Position numbers and translations under genes: made by a program. Below, piece after piece: positions 57,540-64,000 of a DNA stretch of 64,000 bases; within the stretch, counting starts at the first letter, position 1, and each line of letters begins with the position of its first letter. The notes under the pieces were generated by a model, which saw nothing but the letters and a program-made list of their open reading frames with translations, did no database searches and had not been told where the DNA came from. Source of the DNA: Bidens hawaiensis. Lineage: Eukaryota; Streptophyta; Magnoliopsida; Asterales; Asteraceae. The stretch covers positions 62,001 to 126,000 of the forward strand of contig JAIQDT010007633.1 of NCBI GenBank assembly GCA_021521415.1, written 5' to 3'.

Positions 57540-58120
57540 CGCCCAAGACACCGAGATCTCGATGCTTTAGTCTTCACTTCTGTCTTTCAATTTCTGGTAA
57601 ATTAATTAAACCTCTTTATATTATTATTATTATTATTATTATCTGTTAATCTGTATTGATCTGGCTGGGGTCTTCTGGATAATGGGTTGTTGATTTCTTT
57701 CTTTCTTATTGAATCGGATCTGGGTTCTGTGATTGAATTATCTGAAATTACGATCTTGATTTATAATTTCTGATTTGGGTATTGGATACAACTTGCTGAT
57801 TTCGATTTAATTGGAAATTGTGATGAAGAAACTAGAAGATGGTGGTTAAGGTTATGTAATTGAAATTTTAGAATTGTTTTGATCTTGGTTGATTGATAAT
57901 TTTGAAAGTTAATCGGTGTTATGGGTTGCGAGAGTCGGTTAAAATTACTTTATATTGCAAAACTTTTTTAGAGACATGACACATACGAAAGCACCTTGTC
58001 TTTCTTATCTACAATTGGTTTATTTGTGTCAAAGTTGAAATCAAGTTATGTTATAGCATAGTAGGAAACATAAAAGGGCCTCCTTTCTTGATTTATGAAA
58101 TTAAATTCCTAAAGTTTCTA

Positions 58121-58176
<56 letters not shown>

Positions 58177-58330
58177 ATTATGATGCTGATTTGTAAAATT
58201 GTTATAATTATGATGATGATTTGTAAATTGGTGTTTATTGAGCTTGTTGGTTGATTATCCTTTTTTTTTTCTCCTGTTATAGGGTTTTTGACATTGAAGA
58301 TTATTGAAGCTAGTTTATCTTGGAAACATC
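57540..58330 (+). other. PPI1 5' untranslated region with leader intron
   Basis: Exon 1 about 57540-57596, intron 57597-58282 (GT...AG, acceptor after a T-rich tract), then 48 untranslated bases before the ATG at 58331. The intron contains a (TTA)n run (about 58122-58175) and a shorter (ATT)n run at 57620-57641. Leader introns are common in constitutive plant genes. Confidence 0.6.
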
Positions 58331-60505
58331 ATGGCTATCGATGCTGCTGTGTCTGAACCAGCTCACGTGTCAGTTGAAAACGGGATCAGTGCTAACGGTC
58401 ATGTAGGTGAAAATGAATCCGGTGTTAATAATAAGGAATCGGTTCGTGTAGAGAAAGCTCCCGAACCCAGCTTTCCAAAAGACGCTGTTGATGAGTGGCC
58501 CGAAGAGAAAAAGTTTCACTCACTTTATTTTGTTAAATACCGAACAGTTGAAGACCAGAATCTGAAAGCGAAACTCGATCAGGCTGATAAGGATCTCAAA
58601 AGGCTTAATTTGGCCCGTGATCCCATCACCGAAAAGCTGAGGGCAAAAAGGGTAATTTGTCATACCGGTGCTCTTAAGTTTAAATACATGTTTGCCTTGA
58701 ACTCTTAATAATTACTTTAAATTGTTATTTTGTTCCTTTGTAGAATGAACGGGCACAAGTAATAGGTCAACTTAAGGCTCTCGTTGAAGAAAAAAACCAT
58801 TTCAGGACAATCATGGATGGCAAGAGAAAAGAAATCGAGCCACTGCAGCAGGCTTTAGGCAAACTGCGGGGCCCGAACAATGCGAATAGAGACAACAAAG
58901 GAGGTTATATTTGTTCATCTGAGGAAGAACTCAATGATGTTGTAAGCACGGTTTTTTAGTGCATGATGAAGTTTATTTTAAGTAATAAAAATGGCCAGTG
59001 CTTTCTCTTTTTGTTTCATTTTGATATTTGATTTTTACTTTTGATGTAGATTAAGAGCATGCAATACCGCATTCAACATGAAAGTATCACTCTAAACGAG
59101 GAGAAACAAATCATAAGAGAAATCAAACAACTTGAAGGGACGAGGGATAAGGTTATTGCAAACGCTGCTATGAGGGCGGAAGTTCAGAAATCTGTTGGCG
59201 AAAAGGACGCCATTCAAGACCAAGTCAAAGTAAGAACACCTCTTTTGAAAATCTGTATAGCTTAAGGGTATTGTTAATCATGATCATGATCTCATGTTGT
59301 TTGTAGTCCATTGGCATTGATCTTGACGGGGCCCGCAAAGATCAAAATGCTATTAAGGACAAGCTTAAGACAGTGGAGGCTGAAAAAGAGGCCATAAACA
59401 GTGTGATTGCTTCTTTAGAGGAGGAGTTGCGTGTAGTCATTGAGAAAAGGGATAAGGTCTATGATAAGATTCGTGAGTTGAGGAATAAACGTGAAGAAGG
59501 GGTATGTTGGTAATTTCACTTATGAATTAAAAAAAAGGATGTTTTGATCATTTGTTGTCTTGTCTGTCCTTCCAGAATACTTGCTTCTACCAAAACCGTT
59601 CCCTCTTGAACGATGCAAGAAGACTGGCTGCAAATAAGGACGTGAATGCCCTTATAGAGCTTTCAACATCTGAGGTTTGTTAAACGCCTCCGAACAATTT
59701 TTAAATACATTCATTTAATACTTATATTCGTTTATTGCAATTAGGTGGACAAATTCATGTCAGAGTGGAATAGTAGTAAAGCATTCAGGGAAGATTATGA
59801 AAAAAGAATATTGCAATCACTCGACATCCGCCAGCTCAGCAAGGATGGGCGAATGAAGAATCCTGGAGAGAAGCCTTTGGTCCCACAAGAATCACCGGCC
59901 CCCGTTCCCGTTGAACCGGAGGTTGTAGCAAAACCGAAGGCGAAGCAACCCAAGGAAGATCCCGCTCCACCCCCACCTCCAGTTGAGAAAGAAAAAGATG
60001 GTAAAAAACCGAAAGAAGCAAAAAAGAGTAAGGACAAGAAATTAGTATTAGAAGAAGAGGAGGAGGAAGAAGTTTTCAGGGTGGAGAAAAAGCCGGTGGA
60101 AACCGAAGTGGTGGATGAAGCAAAGCTGAAGGAGATGAGGAGGGAGGAGGAGATTGCCAAGGCAAAGCAGGCTTTGGAAAGAAAGAAGAAGCTGGCTGAA
60201 AAGGCTGCGCTTAAAGCCAAAAAGAAAGCCGAAAAGGAAGCCGAGAAAAAGCTCAAGGTCTTTTCTTATTATAAAATGAACTTTTTTTTTGAACTTTTGG
60301 TCATGTTTGAAACTTATTTTGACTTCTCATAGGGTTGTAAACGAGCCAAGGCTGAGCTTCACTAGGCTCGAACTCGGCTTGTTTAACTTATACGAGCTTG
60401 AGCTTAGTTCGTTTTGAGCTTTATTTCTATAGCTCAAGCTTGGCTCGTGAGCAGTTTTTCACGCTCGTTTTTGGTTTGTATATTCGGTTATATTTATATA
60501 TAATA

Positions 60506-60580
<75 letters not shown>

Positions 60581-61178
60581 TAATTATAACTTTTATTTAT
60601 AACACAATATATAAATTACTTACTTATTCTTGTAATCATTATAGAGTAACTATTATTATTATTATTATATAAATAAATAGATGTTTAATATATTAAATTA
60701 GAATCTCATAAATATTAGGCTTGTTTAGGCTTGCTATCCAGCTCGAGTTTGATAATTAAACTTATTTTTAGAAAGATGAGTCAATTTTTTGTGTAGACTT
60801 TCTTGACTAATTTGTTTCAACTTTGAAACTTGTTTTGACTTGTGGTCAATTCGGTTGCAGGATCGCGAGAAGAAAGAGAAAAAGAAACTGCAGGCTTCCA
60901 TGCCAGCTCCCGAGGCTGCAGAGGAAGAAGCAACGGTGGAGGAGGCAGCGGATGATGTGGAGGAGAAAAAGGAAAAGGAAGTTGTGAAGACGCCAGTGAA
61001 GACGAAAGAGAGTATTAAAGTGAGAGGCAAAAGCCACAGGGTTAAAGGGTCGGACTCGATACAAAAGGTGATGTTGAAACGTAAGAAGTCAAACAACTAC
61101 ATGTATTATTATGCTGCTGCTGGTGCTGCTGCTATTATTGCTGCGGTCTTAGCGGTCGGGTACAACGTGTACGGGTAG
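58331..61178 (+). CDS. PPI1: Proton pump interactor 1-like protein, 607 residues, seven coding exons
   Basis: Coding exons: 58331-58651, 58744-58941, 59050-59229, 59307-59501, 59576-59674, 59745-60257, 60861-61178, all joined at GT-AG sites in phase 0. The spliced length is 1824 bases. The protein has a conserved N-terminal block ([20 protein letters not shown]), long coiled coil through the middle ([14 protein letters not shown] in exon 3 to 4), a charged Lys/Glu/Pro-rich tail region in exon 7, and a C-terminal hydrophobic anchor ([21 protein letters not shown]). This matches the PPI1 family (Arabidopsis protein about 612 residues), tail-anchored proteins of the ER and plasma-membrane region that bind the regulatory C-terminus of the plasma membrane proton ATPase and stimulate it. 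The start is the ATG at 58331, in good context (ATCATGG); the frame is open upstream without another ATG. All exons are intact. Confidence 0.93.
60326..60821. mobile_element. Insertion-like segment in the last PPI1 intron
   Basis: The segment begins TAGGGTTGTAAACGAGCC, a typical hAT-like non-autonomous terminus, and is rich in GAGCTTGAGCT/GGCTCG words at 60335-60460. It also holds an (AT)n run. It is flanked by a 20-base direct repeat, TTTGAAACTTATTTTGACTT (60306-60325) and the same with one change (60822-60841). The right terminus is not clear. Confidence 0.5.
60510..60578. repeat. (AT)n microsatellite in PPI1 intron
   Basis: About 34 uninterrupted AT units. Confidence 0.97.
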
Positions 61179-62190
61179 ACAAACGAGTTGAGAAAATCGA
61201 TGCCTGTGGTTGGTTGAGACGTAACTGTCGGTTTTTGTTTTTGTATTTTGCAGTGTTGAGAACTTGATATATGTTTAGAAAGAGGTAGTTTGAAGCATGT
61301 ACCGGACTCACCAGTGTACTTTTTGACATTTTGCTTTGTTAAGTTACAAAACTTTGTGATATGTTTTTATGTCAAAGTGGTAGTATTCAATAACTTTATT
61401 ATGATCATCAGTATGACATATGTGTTTAAAAGCGTTTACATTTGAACTCATTTTTAACTTAACATCATATCACACTACTAGCCTTCAGCTACCAGCTTTC
61501 AGTCTTTAGCTTACAGCTAACAGCCACCAGCTAGTTTTGTCAAACATATCTATTAACTTCACTTATGTTGTTATCTTGGGATCTTTGATATTGATATGGG
61601 TAAGTAAAGATTCCTTTGTATGGTTTGTTACTAAAATTTGGGCTTTCAATGGAGTTTATAGGAAAACAAAGGCGAAAGTCAAAAGTATTAGGGTGGGTTC
61701 AACGGTGGATCCATGATCTATTGTGTTCTGTTGAACGCTCAAACGCGCCACTTCTTTTTCTTTTTCTTCCAATGTAGCTGTAGGTTCTCTCAACGACTAA
61801 GTTACACACCCTGTAAAATCCCTTACACATTTGTCCATTTTACTTTTAAATTGTACATTTGCTTTCAAATTACTTATTCTTCTAGTTTACTTATAAATTA
61901 CATGTGTCTGGTACGAGACTAAACTGTCCCTTAAAAAAACACGTGGGTTATGGGACTAAACTATGTTTTTCAGGTGGAAAGACATTGGATATTTTTTGTG
62001 GTAAGACTATGCGTTGTGGTCCTCCACCAACACCGCGAGCAGCCTGGCGCGAGCCACGTCTGCCACGCACACCACAAAGTCCAGCCACAACCGGTCTCGC
62101 GTGCTGGCTTGCGGTGGCTAAAGTTCCGTAAGGGGAATTTTTTGGGACTTGTGCCATTTGACCGTTGTAGAGCAATTTTTTTTATATTTT
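61179..62190. other. PPI1 3' UTR and intergenic sequence
   Basis: The PPI1 3' untranslated region probably ends before 61420. 61480-61540 has a cluster of CAGCTA/CAGCTT words of the kind seen at ends of plant DNA transposons. 61930-62150 is GC-richer and probably the 5' flank of the Harbinger-like gene. Nothing else recognised. Confidence 0.4.
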
Positions 62191-62298
62191 CTATATTTGC
62201 CTATTTAACAAACACTCACACACCAAAAAACCTAGAACTATACAAAATACTTACCCATTCTACTCATTTCTCTCCAATACACCCAATTACAAACCAAA

Positions 62299-63312
62299 AA
62301 TGCAATGGAATCCCTTTTCCTTGTCCGACTCTTCGGAGGAAGACGACCTTATTTTTGAAGCCGGGAGAATAATAGTTAACCGGTTGGTGGAACGGTTTTA
62401 AGGACGGCAAAATCTAACAAGACAACCACCACCTATTCCCGGTGATCGAGTGGGCACTAATGAAACTTTGGTACGTCAATATTTTTTTTCCCAATCCCTT
62501 TATGACGAACATTTTAGGCTTCGGTTTCGAATGAGTAGACAACTATTCATGCTTTTATCAAATAATTTATCAGATTGGTATCCTTTTTTTCATCAAAGAG
62601 TAGATGCAAGAGGTAGACCCAGTTTCACGACCATCCAAAAATGTACAGCTATTATTTGTCAACTAGCGTATGGAATTCGTCAGACACAATTGATGAATAC
62701 CTAGAAATGTCTGAAAAAGTTTCGCGAGACTGATATCATTTTTTCTATCAATGTATACATATATGATTCGTTTATTTATATTTATATATTGTCCGCGGGT
62801 TTACTTGACGATATTTGATGATATTATTGACAGGGTTGAGCCAATCGTTTTATGCGAATGGTGTTCTATTCAAGCATGACTACTACCTGGTTGATGAGAT
62901 TTACAACGAATGGTCGACGCTTGTTCAAGCTTATGTATCTTCAGTTGAAGACAAAAAGAAGTACTTTAAGAACAAGCAAGAATCGACACATAAAGATATT
63001 GAAAGGGCGTTTGGAGTTATAAAAAAAATTCATTTGATTTCGAGGCTACTACGGTTTTTGGTCAAGGGAGAAAATAATGGATGTCATCTACACTTGTATA
63101 ATTCTACATAACATGGTTCTTGAGGACCAATGTATGACCATTTGTCAAATCCTCAAAACTACCAAGGTGACGTCTCACGACCTGAATCGACAATCACTGA
63201 TGATGAGAAACTCCAAAACTTCTTATATCTCAAGAACCACGAGGTCCATGGAAACCTTCGTCATGAGTTAGTCGAGCATTGTGGGCTAGACGTCCCGATG
63301 ATCTTGTACTAG
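62299..63312 (+). pseudogene. Harbinger-type (ALP1/plant transposase-like) transposase gene, internally deleted
   Basis: A TATA-like TATATTTGCC stretch (62193) precedes the ATG near 62299 (MQWNPFSLSDSSEEDD). 62450-62704 continues with VRQYFFSQSLYDEHFRLRFRMSR-type sequence, the N-terminal part of plant Harbinger transposases. After a degenerate gap, 62815-63111 has KHDYYLVDEIYNEW, KDIERAFGVIKKI, and 63077-63312 has CIILHNMVLEDQ. These are the C-terminal conserved blocks. The middle, holding the first catalytic residues of the DDE nuclease, is missing, and several stops break the frame. Not functional. Confidence 0.75.
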
Positions 63313-63365
63313 ACTAGTATTATCAAATTTTGATACAAACTAATCATTTGTATCATGATCATAAA

Positions 63366-64000
63366 TGTAACATCCCAACCCGGAACGGGCTGACGTGTCA
63401 CCTTTACAGATATCAAAACATAACTCATAAAAGCCTATGTCAAATTTAATTCCATCAAATAACCAAAAACATTTATAGTCTTCTAAAATCTTGAACTTTA
63501 TTACTCTCTCTCATCACTAATTCCCTTGATTTCTTGGATCACCTGTTAACAAATAAGAAAACACAACAAAGAAAATACGGCTGAGCCAAAAATTCGCTCA
63601 GTAACGGAAAGAACAATAGTACATGTAAAGAAGAACGTACGAAAACGCAAAACATAACCAAGAAGATATTAAACCACAAGTGACACCGAAAGTAATTTAG
63701 TCGCATACCCTGATATGGTTACCGAAAACCAATGCTGACGCAAAACTGATACATAAATCAATAGGAACTTCGTGGACCATGACAAGTAAAACAATTTTTC
63801 TCTTTTTCTTTATAGTTTTATTTTCAATCACGTTTAAAAACTATACGGTTTTGATAACAAGATAACTCTCATTATAATATAGAAATCCCAAAAATTTCAT
63901 ATTTTAAATTTGAGTATAAACCAAAATTGGTACAGATGCCGAAATAGAACATCATCGAATCTACTACACATATGATTTAAAATAATCAGAAACATATAGC
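63366..64000 (+). mobile_element. Start of an LTR-like element running off the window
   Basis: Begins TGTAACATCCCAACCCGG, an opening common in plant Gypsy LTRs and the same first ten bases as the complemented right end of 52274-54642. A CTGAG...CTCAGTAACGG stretch (about 63580-63606) also resembles 52570-52590. The other end is not in the window, so the type is not proven. Confidence 0.45.

Noticed and set aside
58304..58330. Upstream extension of PPI1 from a TTG codon
   Set aside because: The frame is open but has no ATG before 58331, which has a good start context and matches the family N-terminus.
59795..60256. Minus-strand 153-codon Ser/Phe-rich frame
   Set aside because: Complement of the Lys/Glu-rich PPI1 exon 7; composition is the expected shadow.

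Overview
The window is nuclear DNA of a eudicot plant. The retroelement content (Sirevirus-type Copia, Tat-type Gypsy) and overall repeat style look like Asteraceae, but the family assignment is only a moderate-confidence guess. It is AT-rich and repeat-dominated. I can support one intact host gene, a proton pump interactor 1 (PPI1)-like gene with eight exons (seven coding) near the right end (about 57.5-61.4 kb). I see no tRNA, rRNA or CRISPR features.

The left 34.7 kb is a nested stack of LTR retrotransposons. The outermost layer is a Sirevirus-like Copia on the minus strand (Copia-4, 30698-34739; only LTR, leader and gag remain). It is interrupted by a Tat-type Gypsy on the plus strand, of which only the 3' part is in the window (16043-30697, with an antisense ORF and a 3' LTR ending at 30697). 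That element received two further insertions: a minus-strand Tat-type Gypsy (window start to 16042, 5' LTR 15147-16042, gag and pol degenerate) and a minus-strand Copia (Copia-3, 17188-29883, both LTRs, near-complete but broken gag-pol plus 3' accessory ORFs). The minus-strand Gypsy carries its own insertion, Copia-1 (691-8220, plus strand), with identical-length 416-bp LTRs and a 5-bp target duplication, placed inside a tandem-repeat array of the Gypsy 3' region.

From 34.7 to 57 kb the sequence is mostly non-coding: a Tourist-like MITE, three LINE-type 3' tails, an 847-bp hAT-type element with a perfect 8-bp target duplication, a non-coding LTR element (39632-49246) whose 5' LTR contains a 3.8-kb non-LTR retrotransposon of unusual type (CCHC knuckle plus a PD-X14-D endonuclease-like motif downstream of the RT), a 2.37-kb LTR-like unit, and a 1.06-kb foldback element. 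PPI1 follows, then a gutted Harbinger-type transposase gene and the start of another LTR-like element at the right edge.

The most interesting pattern runs across families. Each retroelement reiterates its own short signature oligomer (GCGAAGTT in Copia-1, TTGCCCGG in Copia-3, AACGAACT or AACGAATC in Copia-4, AGGATCC in the Gypsy). In all three Copia elements a perfect inverted repeat sits directly upstream of the LTR TATA box. Copia-1 repeats this palindrome-plus-TATA module inside the element, upstream of its 3' accessory ORF, which looks like a second internal promoter. All statements rest on reading the sequence by eye; no database search or alignment was run.
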